Positions 10,101 to 25,100 are shown, counted from the first letter of the stretch. The stretch: DNA of 64,000 bases from Mermis nigrescens (GCA_036768485.1 JAVLUZ010000340.1:5515886-5579885), one strand, 5' to 3'. Numbers and translations are program-made. The notes: generated by a model from the sequence alone, not told the origin.

Positions 10101-13100
10101 CTTTTTTCAATCAATTTTTTGGTAAATAGTTTATTTCTATTGGGAGGCCGCAGAATATACTTCAATTTTTTGCATTGTTTGGAGAAAGTCTGGTTTTTAA
10201 CATATTTTGCGATTTTTGGCATATAACATAGGGAGATTTTCCTAGTCCCATCCTTTTACATCCTCGATAATTCACAATCCCAAGTATATTCCCTTTTTTT
10301 GTTCCATCGGAGCAATTTTCTTTGCTAGTCATTAATATCAATGTGGGTAATTTGTTAAATGGTAAGCTTACAGCTTGTACGTTAAATTAGAGTAGGTAAT
10401 ACTATTGATAGAAAAGGAGGAAAAAGAATAATTGAATTTAACTATTCTTATTAATTCAATTGTCAAATGTTCCCTTGTGTCATGAGTTTTGTGCCAGATG
10501 CTTTATAATGTGCAGCAAATCAATTTTCGTAAAGATTACTTTTTCATTTATATTATTGCACAACAATTGGTTTCTTGAAAGATGGCATTTTTAATCAAGG
10601 ATGTAAAAAAATGCTAGGGGTAGGTATATCTTTAATTTATTTCTATCTTATTTTTTTGTATAAGCAGCGCGATAAAATTCTTTAAAAGGTTCGAAAACAT
10701 AAAGTTTTGATTCTCCATGACTACAGCAATGTTCAAAGCCACAGATGCACAACATGGTTGGTCTGGGAGGGTGGGGGAGGGGTAGTAAGTCGATCTGGGC
10801 GAGAGGGTCAGTTGAAGAGCTTCTTTGACCAAAATAAATCGTCAAAATTATGTTAATCCGCTGTTTTGATCAATTTCAAGCAATTATGCTAATTTTCGTT
10901 TTTCATTGATTTTTGGTCTTCATTTTCCCCAGAAAATTTATGCTAATTTCCGTTTTTCGTTGATTTTTGGTCTTAATTTTCCCCCAGAAAATTATATATT
11001 TTTTCGTTCTGGGGGTCTATTCTAGACTCCCGAACCCCCTGTGCATATCTGTTCACAGCTGACGTAACAACCGTCTCATTAAGTATTACCTTGATGAAGT
11101 GCCCAATGCCGTGAGCAAAGCAGGCATCATTCCGTAAACAAATTTTAGGGGATTTTGACGCGTAATAATTAAGAAAATTAATGGCAATAGGATGACACCG
11201 TGCAAGAAGAGTCCTCCCAAAACTGTAACGACGTATCCACTCAAGGCTTTTAATTCTTGAGTAAGATCACTCATTTCGACCAGCTGAGAGGCGACGAGAA
11301 ATATGATTCCTACGGGCGCGTACCTTCACAAACAAGAAAAACATGATTTAGAACTAAGCTAGGTCAACTTTATTACTTTTCCAGTGAGGCTTTTAAATAG
11401 GCATCTCTGAGTCTGATCACAGAAATCTTATACTATCGAAATTCTCGAATAATGATTCAAACACAAATGATTCTTTTCGTGCTCATACGTGTTGCAGCTT
11501 AAAGATATAAATTTAGAGAGCATAACTAGACATTAAGCTGAACAGAGTGAAATTTACAACGAAAATTTGACTTTATAAAAAAGGACATAGGAAAACGATT
11601 AAGATAATTAATTTTAAAAAAAATTATATAAAACTTAATATAAAATGTTCAATTATATGCAGCTTATGCCGTGCATTTTGAGGGCAGAAGCAGCTAAATA
11701 ACTCAAGACAATTACAAGCAATGATGAAACAAGGCATTCTATAAATGAAAGGGGAAAACTTGTACTCTTGAAAATTTTGCTACATTTTTTAAGCCCCGAT
11801 CTCTGAACGGTTACAAAGCAGCTTGAGCTTGTTTTATGATTAACGACAATCAGTTCATGTCTTTTCAATCACTGCTGACTTCTATAAATAGCTCGATCAT
11901 GATTCTCATTTTGTTATCCTTCAGGCTTAATTAAGTCAAAATGGATGGTCAAAGAACTGCCTCATTAAACAGTGCTTACAATATTGCATAGATTAATTAT
12001 TCCTCTTGATTTCGTTGTCAAGTTTTTTTAATAATTTATGAACACAAAAATTAAAGTTGATTCGATATAAGAAAAAGATATACGCTTTTCTCAATAGCGA
12101 TTCGCTTTTTGTAAAATTTCCAAAGTTTCATGCGGAGAACATGTTACTTCATCCATCTGTCGGCATACAGCTGTTAATAAGGTTATGAAGAACAATTGAA
12201 CCTGGCCTGAGATTTAAGCTTCTTAATTTATTAAGTCTGATTGCACAAACAATAAGTACTGTATACTATTGCCGAAGGGGTTCAATTAATTTAAGAAAAA
12301 ATCAAAAATCAAAAATTAAAAATAAACGCATATAAGCACTTCACGCAAACCATTATTGGACGGAATAAAGCGAGATTACTGAATGAAATTATTATACCAA
12401 AACTATAATTAAAAATTCCTTGAATTCAAACGAAACACATTGAAAAATATGTCTTTTTGTTATATAATCAGACTGTTGCATCTCCTTTAACGTTGGCTTG
12501 GTCAACTAGCATCGTAAAGTCATCGACATCCTTTAACTTTAAATGTAATATATCTTCGGGATGTGTCGCCCTCTTACCGCTATGCCCTAACCTAGTTCAA
12601 GTAAAAGATCGTTCAACCCTAAAAAAGATTATGCAGAAAGATCTGGGGCCGGTTTCAATATAGCGACTTAAGTCTAAAATCAGACTTAAGTTCAAAATTA
12701 GAACTTAAGTCCGAACTTAGCGGTTTCAATGAGAATCTTAAGTTCGAACTTGAGTCCGAACTTGAGTCCGAACTTAAGAATAAGCCGGTTTCAATAAAAT
12801 TAAGTTGGAACTTAAGTTTCGAAATAACAACTCCATGGCTCGCAATCGCAGCCAGTCGCGTTCTTTTTCACGCCAAAATCGTTCGCCATCGCGTTCGAAT
12901 TCGCAAAATAGACATTGATCTCAGTCACGATATCGTAACTCTAGTCAACATCGTTCATCTAATTATGCAAATAATGATAATCGCTTTGAACCTAAGCAAG
13001 CACGATCGAATTATAGGCAAAATCATAATGATTATTACCAAAATTCGCGTGCCAATTATCAAAATTCGCGTTACGATAATCATCATAATAATCAATCGCG

Positions 13101-16100
13101 ACAAAATACAACTTTTGTGCAGTTCCCAAACGAACAGCGTGGAACTTATTATAATTCTAATTATCGCAATGACAACAATTTTAATCGCCCATATGTCACA
13201 TATACCGCAGATAACCAACCCACCATGAATGCGCCCCCACCGCAGCCAACCCTTACATCTCCTCATGATGTAAACATGGTTACTGCGAAAGGGCCAGAGG
13301 CTAGCGCGCGTCCTAATTTATTCGCGTCGCAAGAATTTCTCGAAGAGTACGAACGTTTACAGCGTTATTTCGCGACTTATGAAAAACTCAATTTACCTCC
13401 ATCGACTTAAGTTGCAAATATTTAAGACAGCACGGAGCTGTCTTAAGTCAGTTCAGTACTGCACAATTCTACATTAGCTGGATATTTCTTTTTAGAATCT
13501 ACATAAGCACAGCTCCTTCAGCTTTTAAATTTCTTTTGTTGACTAATTAGATGATCGATTTTTGTCCTCCATGCTTTATAACAGTGCAACAACGACAACG
13601 GGACAGATAAATGGGGATCATCGCTTAGATGAATGACTACGTCGATTACGAGCGAGCAAACAGGCTTGTTGGACTTGGGACCATACATGCACGTAGGGGA
13701 AGGTTTGGGGGTCCTAACCCCCTAAAATAAAAAATTGAAAATCTATTAGTGAAAATCAGGCAAAATGAAGGCCAAAAACGGATAAAAATTTAAAATTTTC
13801 CTTTAAAAGTGCTTCAAATTGGCCAGAAACTGTGTAATAATGCAGTTTTAACACTATTTACGCTTATACCAGTTTTTGAAGTCATTTTTGCCTAAAAAGA
13901 TCCATTTTTCACTTCCCCCTTAGACTAGCTGACCCCCCTAGATGGGCCATGCTATCCATCTATGCTTTGGACCCGATGTACCCTCCTCGCAAGTCTATAC
14001 TTGCCCTGTACGCCTCCAACGGGCAGCAGTTAAGCTCGATTTTTGCCAAAAACTTAAGTTCCAACTTAAGTTCTAACTTAAGTTCAAACTTAACGAGTTC
14101 GGACTTGATTTTTTATTGAAACCGACTTAAGTTCTGACTTATCCTAGTTGGAACTTTAGGACTTAAGTTCAGACTTAAGTTCGGACTTAAGTTTATCTTA
14201 TTGAAACCGGCCCCTGGCCCATATTTATGAAATCCGCAGCCACTATAATACGTTACAATATACTCATCTTTAAAAACATTTTGTTCGTAAAAAATAATAG
14301 TATCTTTTCTTTACCATATCAGCAGCGAAACAATCGTCATCATAGTTGATTCGAGCCCTTTGAAAAGTTCCCTTAAAATGGCGCCATCTTCGCGTAATAA
14401 GCTTATCACTACACCGAACAAAATAGAGAAAACGATCAAACCCAAAATATTCATGCCACTCATTGAATGCGTCGTAATTATTTCTTTGTATAGCAGCAAT
14501 TCATCTGTAATGCCAAATCGTTTATACGTTTGAAATAAAATCTTTAAAAAACCGTCTAAAACAAATCAAGAGAAAGCTTAAATGCGGATCTTACGATATT
14601 TGTAGTCTAATTATAACAAAATGCTGAAGAACGTATTCTAAATTTTATGATATGAGATTTATTCAGAAAAAACCCTATTACTTGTTACCAAAAACTTGAA
14701 TTTATACGGACAACTTCGTTAGATTTATAGAATTTAATAGCCTTCAATCTGGTCATTATAACTATAATTAATATGCATTCTTGGACTTCATTATGCTGCT
14801 GTCTTGAAATTAACCAGGTTACACATGTAGGTCATATGTTCAAAATATTGCTTTGAAAAGTCACAACGATTTTTCGAAAAAGTGCTCGGAAACTCAGTAA
14901 GCGTAGTTAGCTTTCTGAATTTGTGGGGACTGAAATTTTGAAGTTGGCTATTTCACTAACCAGGAGGCAAGAATAATGTTTTGAGGTTTTCTCAATGAGA
15001 TCTACACACTGAAGAGGAAACAATTTTAAAAATTCAACTTAATTTAATTTATATTTAACTGATATGTTGTATTTTGGGGTTATTAGCTTAAAAAGTGTGC
15101 TAAAATCTATTCTAGCGGTCTGTCAGATGCGCTTTAAGAATTCTCAATTTGTCCCTTTGGGAGACCTTGTTAAAAACACTCATAATTCCAAAATTTTTGT
15201 GGGGCCGGGGACTAGTCCCCCCTATTCCTCCACAGCAACGCCCCTGCTCGTTTTCCTCGATTAATTTAGGGATGGACAAAAAATAAAGGAATCGCAATGA
15301 TAATGAAGCAATGACATGTTGACGCATTGATTTTAGCTCGTATTTCTTATAAAGATAGGTACTTACTCTGTGACATATTCATGGCTTTTTCCACTGATAG
15401 CTTCTGTCTTGCGGCCGTGTTCTCATAGGTCACGCAAGTTTTTACCTAAAATAATAATTTACATTCTAGCATTAGTTTTGACTTGAATACCCAATATTTA
15501 AATACCGTACACTTTTGGTGCAAGCTGCTACAAGGTTATCGGGCAGCAAATTTCTAGAAGAAAATTTTACGAATAACAGAATAGCATCTCGTACTAAAGA
15601 GTGCGTTATCGTAAAAATTAAACAAAGAGAACATCCAGTACTGTCAGTACATGCATTAGGTATACTAAATGGTTCCATAGCAAGCACGCACGTTTGAGTT
15701 TTAGAGGTTTAGAAAACAAAAAAATAAAGAATCTTCCGAGAAAAATAGGGCAAAATCAAAGACGAAAATGAATGAAAAGCAAAAATTTTCGGAAAAAATG
15801 CTTTAGTGACCAAAAACTGTGGAGTTTTACTTTTGTTGTTATTTTAGCATTTATACCATTTTTGATGACATTTTATGTCAAATACTCAAAAATCGACCCC
15901 CAAACCAGCTGACCTTCAAGACAGACCGCGTCGTTATCGTTCATGTCTGTAAAAACGTAGAAATTCCCGTTCTCAGGTTAACCTTTTATTGGCCAACGTT
16001 CCCGATTGGGAACATATTTTGGAAATTTTGTTGCAAAACAACTACTAATCTAATTTAAATCAGACTTGTTTTGGATGAGAAATAAGATGTTTGCCTATCC

Positions 16101-19100
16101 TGTGGGAGCAATTTCAGAACTTAATTTTTGAGTATGTGCTATGCTATACTGTCTTAAGTTGGACAAAAATAGCGAAAGTTTGTCATGTTTAGAAATTTGC
16201 ATATTTTCAATCGCATACAAAAATTTTTGAGCCAAATGTAATGCAGTCATGTTTGCAGAAGGTTTTCTGATCATTTTAGTATATTATTCATTTCTATTTA
16301 GTTGTCCATCAAAAGTTATGGTTGAATTTATATTGATGTTCCCGTTTGGGAACGTTGGCTCCTAGGAGTGCAAAAATATTTAATTCCTGGAAAGAGAACT
16401 AAATCTATGGGGCAGCATATGTAACCTCGGCTATGCACTTTAGTGACCTCTCATACATTCTTTCAATTTTCTAGAGCTCCACAAGCATTATGGTATGACT
16501 CCAATGCACATATTCAAAATATTGAATGCAGGTTCATGGGATTCTTTACTTGATTCTGTGTTACGATTACACAACAATATAGCTCTTGATTTCTAGCGCT
16601 TTTTAGGCAAAAATTCAAGTGTTTCTGTAAATAATTTTAGGTGCTTTTGCAGAAATTACCTGCTCTACCTTACTTTGCTTTATTTCTTTACTATAACTTA
16701 CAGAGTCTTGAATCTTTAGAGGCTTAGAGACAAATTTTATTGAATTCATGCACAATATCATGTGTTTTTGATTTGTAGATTTTGCACTGTACTTTATCAA
16801 AATTTATATAACTACTGATTGCTAACATTTTTTAATAGCTTAGAAGCATGCTAGCAAGATAACTTAACTTTAAGTGTAAGTTTATTGGACTATCGATAAC
16901 AACTGCAAGTAGGTAAATGTCCGAATGAGTAAACGTATGATATTATGACTAACTTTTATTCACTTTAAAATTTTACTTATTGAAAACTGTATGAAATTGC
17001 CAATTTGACTATATTACACCCTGACTTCCCGTTATTTCCCGAATCTTAGTCAATGACTTCTAATTTTTAGTATACCAACATACGCGATACAGTATAAATA
17101 GCTCTGAGATCACGGGCATTAGTTCAACAGCGTAGAAATGAGAAAACCAATAAATTTTTGAAAAATCCAGAAAAAACGAAAATACGGATAATAGCTCAAT
17201 AATAGTTTTTTACTCATCTTAGCCAGACCTTATTTAATGTTATCTAGAAAGAAAGCAAATCTTACAAAAAACAAATAAAAAGTTACGGTGTCTACTGAAA
17301 GTTTCTTGGTTTTCTGAGGTTTATGGTTCCCCATAAGGTTTCAAATAGGTACTCAAAACCACACCCTTGTAGGCTCTCTATTTGACAATTTGACAGTTTA
17401 GATTACTACTGTTATCAATGTTTGTAGCAGATCGCTTTAATCTTATATGTTTTGCAAAACATAAAAGAAGATGAAATTTGGCAAAAATGTTCCCCAAGAA
17501 GCCAACGTTCCCAAATGGGAACATATGAACAACATGATAGAGAGGAGAGCTTTTGCTCTGGTTTTTTGCATACAGTCTTACATTTAACAGATTTGAAACA
17601 TATTAAGATTGCATTGCTGTAGCACATCTGCATCATAGAGCGGACTCTAAAAGGTTAATCAGTTTCATACTTTTTCTTGAGTAAGCTATTCATGCTTGAA
17701 ATAACTCATTGATTTTTTAAAATATTCGCCGATAGCAACCTAGCAGGTTACAATAGTTGCATTGTGCTGGTTGTAATTACCATGAAGTGGCGGCTTACTG
17801 TAAGTAAAAATTCATAAATTTTACGCGCAAGCTTATATAAAACAGACTATAGCACCTTATCGAAGTAAAACGTATTTCATAAAAAATCGTTATTGGATTT
17901 TTATTTTGTTTTTTGTAAAATTTTGTTAAAGTTGTTGAGTGCTTTGTTAAATCTATAACAAATTAATATGATTTTGATTTATATGAATTCTGAAGGTACA
18001 AGAAGACGATTTGTAACTGCATTTTCGTAATGACATAGCTATGCTGTTCCAACGAAGTTCCCATATTTGTTCTTTGAAGTCCCTAAATCTCTCATCACTT
18101 ACATTATCACTAAAACTTGATTTTCCAATGAGGCTCTGAATCTTATATTGGCAAGACGTCTTATAATATTATAAGTTTGAAGCAACTTTCAAAGCCATAT
18201 ATGTAAGTACCTACATAAGCGGCACATGGCTAAAAATTTTGATTCAAACAAATTAAGGACATCTTTCCATTTATTGCTAATTCGAAAGATTACACGCAAC
18301 TTATTTTACTCATTGTATAATATGTAAGTAAATGAGTAAGGCAGGAAGACGTAGTCAAACATAGATAGGTATTTTGATTTAAAATTACATTTCCATTACA
18401 TTTTTGTTCTTGTGAAGTTCGTAATTAGTTCGTCGTGCTTTTTGTTTCCTACATAGTATATAAGTCTGCTCTTACCATTTTCGTGATTACGCAAATTTGA
18501 TCCTTAATTCATACTGTACAACATCGAGTTGTCAGAAGAATTTTTCATAGAAATCACTATCTGGCACTGGCGGATCCAGGATTTTCTGATAGGGGGCGGA
18601 ACCCCAAATGTTCCCAAAAGTGTCAACAAATGTCCTGAAAATCCGTGCATTGTGCTCAAGTACTGGTTTTTTGCTGTCTTTCGATAAGCAGAATCATTTG
18701 TGATCCAAAAAAATATAAATTTTCGAAAGTTTTCTAGGAAAAAGGCATGAAATTAGTGCGAAAATCGGTTAGAAAAAACACCGAAAAATACATGAGAAAT
18801 GATTGTATGAACTGAAAAAATCGTTATTTAGACATAAAAATGAAGTTTTCAGAGCACTAAGAAAGTCAGTACATAAATGTGATTAATGAGTAATACACGG
18901 CGCGAAGCATTAAGGAAATTCGGCAAATTGTCTTAAGACACGATTTCCGAGAGGGTCGACCAAAGTCATGATAAGTTGAAAAAAAAGTTTCCCTGAAAAT
19001 TTGATATATGGGTCAGTTTTTCAAGCTAAGAATCATGGTGACATTCATTTTTCATAAAAACGAATATTCATTGAGCTACAGTAAGCCAAAGTTTGAAAAT

Positions 19101-22100
19101 TTGGTTACTTTTACGAAATTTTTGTACTTTTGCATAAACTCAGTTTTCTACCGTTACACTAATGACAGAGCAGTAAAATTTGGTGTGATCATAGGGCCAT
19201 ATGTGCTTCATAAGGAAAATTTAAAATTAGACTTTTTTCGCATTTTATGCGCTTTACACAAAAGTGTAAAGTCAAATTTTTCGGCTATTTTTTAAGATTT
19301 TTTTAATATTAATCGTGCCCAGTCAGTCAATCTTTGAGAAGCACTAAAAATATTTACTGTGCATACGTGCGCACATATCCCCAACATATGTGTAAAGTTT
19401 AATAAAAATTGTGATACCCTTTCTATACGAAGTTGAACATCAAGTGAACAGTTTTTCCCCATATTTTCGAAAAATTCATTTTAATGTTAATTTTGTTTGC
19501 GTATCATTTGATACCGAGCAGCAATTTTTGATGTGAATATAGAGTCATACATGATCCTTCATAAATTCATAGAATTATAATTTTTACGCGCTTGTTACAC
19601 TTTACACAAATGTGTAAAATCAGATTTTTGGTCAATTTTTAAATTTTTTGTAACATAAATTCAGCCCATACAGTCAATTTTTAAGAGGCACTAAAAATAT
19701 TTATACCGATTACATCTACACATGCCCCCAACCTACGTATAAAGTTTAATAAAAATTGCAATACCCTTTCTGTGAAAAGTTGAACATCAACTGAACAGTT
19801 TTACGCAATCTATCTCAAAAAACTCATTTTGTTGTCAATTTGTTTGCCCAACATTTGAAACTGAGCAGCAATTTTTATTGCAAATATAGAGTCATAAACA
19901 ATCAGTCAGAAATTCATTGAATTTTTTAGTTTTTTTGACATTAATCCTGCCCATGCAGTTTAATGTTCAAATATTTCTGCTCGTTCATTATAAAATACAA
20001 TGAAAGATATAGAATTAAGAATTTTATGCATTAGTTGCACTTTACCAAAGTGTAAAGAAAAATTTTATCCCAGCCTTACATTTGATTCAAACAGCAATAC
20101 CACTTTTTGTATGAAAACTGAATTATTTTTGAGCATCCTCTACAGCTTTACCTAACGTTAAATTCTGTCTGCATATGCAATGCATCAAATCTTAGTGATG
20201 CACAAATTTTCAGCCATCTAAATATAAAGAATTCTATTTTACCACTTGTATAGTTAAAACATGATAGGATATTCGACCAATAAAGCGTATGAATATTAAA
20301 GTACACGTCATCATTTTTGCAATACAGTCCAGCCATCAGAAAAAACATTTTAGAATTTTATTTGATGTAGACATAATTTTTCAGAGAATGTCTAAGTCCG
20401 TTTTTTATGGAAGCTTTATTTTCTCTCCTGTTTGATCTAGCATAAGTTTCAGACCTAAGCTTTCTCTAGGCTTTCAACGTTTATTGTGTTTTCGAGAAAC
20501 GTTGAAAGCCTAGAGAAAGCTTAGGTCTGAAACTTATGCTAGATCAAACAGGAGAGAAAATAAAGCTTCCATAAAAAATGTAACTAATCATTCTCTGAAA
20601 AATTATGTCTACATCAAATAAAATTCTAAAATATTTTTTCTGATGGCTGGACTGTATTGCAAAAATGATGACGTATACTTTAATATTCATACGCTTTATT
20701 GGTCGAATATCCTATCATGTTTTAACTATACAAGTGGTAAAATAGAATTCTTTATATTTAGATGGCTGAAAATTTGTGCATCACCAAGATTCGATGCATT
20801 GCATATGCAGACAGAATTGAACCTTAGGTAAAGCTATAGAGGATGCTCAAAAATAATTCAGTTTTCATACAAAAAGCGGTATTGCTGTTTGAATCAAATG
20901 CAAGGCTGGGATAAAATTTTTCTTTACACTTTGGTAAAGTGCAACTAATGCATAAAATTCTTAATTCTATATCTTTCATTGTATGTTATAATGAACGAGC
21001 AAAAATATTTGAACATTAAACTGCATGGGCAGGATTAATGTCAAAAAAAACTAAAAATTCACTAAAAATTTGACTTTGCATATTTGTGTAAAGTGCAACA
21101 AATGTAAAAAATAAAAATTCAATGAATTTCTGACAGATTGTTTATGACTCTATATTTGCACCAAGAATTGCTGCTCAGTTTCAAATGTTGGGCAAACAAA
21201 TTGACAACAAAATGAGTTTTTTGAGATAGATTGCGTAAAACTGTTCAGTTGATGTTCAACTTTTCACAGAAAGGGTATTGCAATTTTTATTAAACTTTAC
21301 ACGTAGGTTGGGGGTATGTGTAGATGTAATCGGTTTAAATATTTTTAGTGCCTCTTAAAAATTGTCTGTATGGGCTGAATTTATGTTACAAAAAATTTAA
21401 AAATTAACCAAAAATCCGATTTTACACATTTGTGTAAAGTGCAACAAACGCGTAAAAACTATAATTCTATGAATTTATGAAAGATCATGTATGACTCTAT
21501 ATTCGCATCAAAAATCGCTCCTCGGTATCAAATGATACGCAAACAAAATTAACATTAAAATGAATTTTTCGGAAATATGGGGAAAAACTGTTCACTTGAT
21601 GTTCAACTTCGTATAGAAAGGGTATCAGAATTTTTATTAAACTTTACACATATGTTGGGGATATGTGTGCACGTATGCACAGTAAATATTTTTAGTGCTT
21701 CTCAAAGATTGACTGACTGGGCACGATTAATGTTAAAAAAATGTTAAAAAATAGCCGAAAAATTTGACTTTACACTTCTGTGTAAAGCGCATTAAATGCG
21801 AAAAAAATTCTAATTTAAAATTCTTCTTATTAAGCACATATGGCCCTATGATCACTTCAAATTTTACTGCTCTGTCATTAGTGTAACGGTAGAAAACTGA
21901 GTTTATACAAAAGTACAAAAATTTCGTAAAAATGACCAAATTTTCAAACTTTGGATTACTGTAGCTCGATAAATATTCGTTTTTATGAAAAATGAATGTC
22001 GCCATGATTCTTAGCTTGAAAAACTGACCCATATATCAAATTTTCAGGGAAACTTTTTTTCAACTTATCATGACTTGTGTACACGGAGGTCGATTTTATA

Positions 22101-25100
22101 GGAAATCGTGTCTTAAATAGTGGCTAAAATCATTAAGAATACGCACTATTCTCTATTGCTCCAAATATTTTTTTGACAAAAGGGGAGGGGACCGCCCCGC
22201 CCCCTTAAAATCCGCGCCTGCAGACTGGCATTAAACAAGCTATGATTTAGAGTGTTAATTTCAAATGAAGGATAAGTGACGATAAAAACATGATGCTAGC
22301 TCGATTGTACCTTGTTGCCAAAGCTCACCTTATCAAGTCTAAAATGGTATCAGCTGGCGTAGAGAGGCATTTAATTTCTCCTTCTATATCTGTTCTATTC
22401 CGTCCACCAGACCAACTACCTGGCTTTATTAAGCTCACCAAAATAATACCTTCTATCACTGCCAACAGCGTTGTTCCGAGGTAATAAGCCACGGTCCACG
22501 CCCCCAATCGACCAGCTGTTTTGATGTTCATTTGAGCTAATGCACTAACGATACTACTTACTATCAATGGTAATATAATCATCTGAAAAAGATTCGAAAA
22601 AGTGCATATGTAGGTACGTCTTTGAAACAGACATAATAATTTGACTTGACAAGCCTACAACGTTGCTATCATACATGGGCAGCAACAAAATTCTGGGGGT
22701 CCGATGGGACCAAATTGCCAAAAATAGAACCATGAATTCAATTCTGGGGGCTATCGATTTTTGGAAGAACATTCAGATTCTTAGTCTGGGGGGTTTGGAC
22801 CCCCACACCCATGTGTGGTCGCTACTGACTGAGGGTTGTTAGCATTCATGTACAGCGTGAAAATTCTGTGGGGGTCAGGCCCAAAAAATGTTTAAAAAGT
22901 GCCTTCTTTGGGCTACAAAACGAAGGGTACACGTCAAAAACACTGTTTTTTACGTTTTAGACAATGCTCGTTCTTTCTTAAACATAAAAACATTTTTAAA
23001 AAATTTTAAAATTCGAAAAAAATTGAGTTAATTAAACAAAATATAGTGAAAAATGTGTATATGGCGCGAAAAGCCGAAAAGTTGAAATTTTTGAGCCAGA
23101 AATAAGCTAAAAACGCTAAAAGGGCACACTTTTTGCAACTTTTACAAACTTCTACAAATAATCGACAATTCTGGGGGTCGCAGCCATTTTGCGGGGGTCA
23201 GTTGCCATTCTGGAGGTCAAACCCAGTCCAAACTCCCACCCAACAACACGTCTGGTTGTTAGGTCGCTTAGGAAATATAAAAATGTTCATTGCCTTAAAT
23301 TGTACCCTCGGTTTTTATTATTCGACAAAGATTTTTCCGGATTGGCAAAGATTTTTCAGAACCATTTTTTTAATAATTATAAAAAAATTTTCAGAGCAAA
23401 GATTTCAAAAATGTGAAAGATTTTTTTGTTTGTTCAGCAAGAAGTTGAAATCCGATTTAGTAATTCAATGCATTGAGTACGAAAGCATCATGAATCATAA
23501 ATATTTCGGTGATTTGCGCCAATACAGCTATTTAATGCACTATTTGTCCTTCGAAACATAAACTTCAGTCGAACATCATGGTGATGTGAAAATTATTTTA
23601 TGATTTTTGGCTTCGGTTGCCTCGAGAAGATCTCAAAATCGGGATGATTAATGACAAAAAGACTTTGCTGTGCGTGACTTCTCCAAAGCAGCTTTCTGGA
23701 AAATCTGCGGTTAAAAAAGCTACAAATTTGGCTAGAACCAATGAAGATGTCAAAATTTTATGGCATTTTGCATCGTGCTGATAAATTTTCGTGTTTTCTG
23801 TTGCCTGGAAACACAGCAATGTGTCGTGTCAAATGAGATTTTTTAGACACGTTACTAATTATTAACCATTAATTACTAATTATTAATTCATCTTTGGACA
23901 TTTCTGTACTATAGGTACTGTATAAGGTCCACTTTGCACATATGTAGGTACATACATATATGTATGCAAACTGACCTTTCAAAAAACATCACCGCGCACG
24001 CATCATTATGGATTTTATCGAAAAAATATGTGGAAAAATCAGAGAACAAAATGATCTCGTAGCCAATTGATAGTAACTTTTGAATGTTTTTGTCAGACTG
24101 TTGAAATATGAAGAGAATATTCTTTTTTTCTGCAAAAGTTTTTGAAATCTTTTTGAATAAATTATGGACTGTTTCGAGTTTGAGCAGGTACCTTTCCAGC
24201 AAAGTGACAGATTGAGAAAAATGCATTGGCTTGATCCATAATTAAGTTAACTCTTAGCTGGGTGTGTTCTTTGGGGGAGTTGATTCCGCAGAATGGCTGC
24301 ACACGTCAGGATTGTCAATTTCCCGAAAAAAACATAAAAGTGTGCTTCTTCAAGCGTTTTTAGCTACATTTTGGTTCAGAAGCGTCAAAATTTTGGCGTT
24401 TTGCGCCATTTACTCTTTTTGTTGACAAAATTTTGTTCAATTTACTAAATTTTTTTCAAATTTTTGCATTTCTTTATATTTTTACGCCCTAGAAAGAACG
24501 AGCACCACCTGAAACGTTGAAAAACATTTTTTACATGTACCTGTAGATTTAAGGCCCTACAAAGCAGTTTTTAAAAGTTTTTGGGGCTGATCCCCCAGAA
24601 TTCTCATGCTGTGCATATATGGTTTACTTCGCTCGTGGCATTAAAACCAGTCTAACCTCGCAGGCCGGCAACTGTATACCTAGGTTATTTAACTATGCAT
24701 GTCAAAAAATGTACAAAAAATGGCAACATTTTTTGGATCCACAAAATTATATTTGAATATTTAAGTGAAATCCGCTGTAACAATACAACAAAAATCGGGA
24801 AATGAATAGAAGGAAAAATGAAGAAGTCAAAGCGGAAAGCTGTAAAGGCAATAAAATAATCAAATTTTAGTATCTTGGTTGGCTTGATTATAATGATAAA
24901 TTCTTGGAAAAAAGGCTGAACCGAAAAACAAGAAAAAGCAATGCATGGATTAGCTTGTAGTAGGATATTCCGGTTTACCGATTCTTATCGTTTATTATTC
25001 CTAGAAATGTAAGTGATGTTTACTTGTAGCATACGAAGGAATATCTCTCCTGGAAACTTTAGATAAATCAATTTGCGCTTGTTCAATGCCGGCTGACCAT

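Larger units (their letters stand above)
6096..10327 (-). mobile_element. Large non-coding element X with TGTAAAG arrays (copy A)
   Basis: This 4.2-kb unit has two further copies, in the opposite orientation, at 31091-36238 and 41603-46224. One end is a hairpin (AGGTA, GCGCG, CGCGT and TACCT at 6096-6118) next to TATAATATACTTGG. The middle is a diverged tandem array carrying many GTGTAAAG and CTTTACAC motifs. The other end is an inverted-repeat block at 9724-10327. No ORF of transposase type was found. It lies in Eaat intron 6. Flanks show no clear target duplication. Confidence 0.65.
12645..14214. mobile_element. TIR element with ACTTAAGTT subterminal repeats and a captured ORF
   Basis: The perfect 16-bp inverted termini are GGGGCCGGTTTCAATA at the left and its reverse complement at 14199-14214. 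Both ends carry many ACTTAAGTTC-type short repeats over about 180 bp, like transposase-binding arrays. The CGGTTTCAAT terminus recurs internally at 12721 and 12785. The body holds an SR-rich ORF (12835-13410) and a family B MITE (13682-13964), but no transposase. It lies in Eaat intron 5. No clean target duplication was seen. Confidence 0.75.

Noticed and set aside
19008..22032. Mirrored ORFs of 60-99 residues in both arms of the palindrome
   Set aside because: Equal ORFs are expected from symmetry. They have no recognisable domains, and the sequence is AT-rich with repeats through them.
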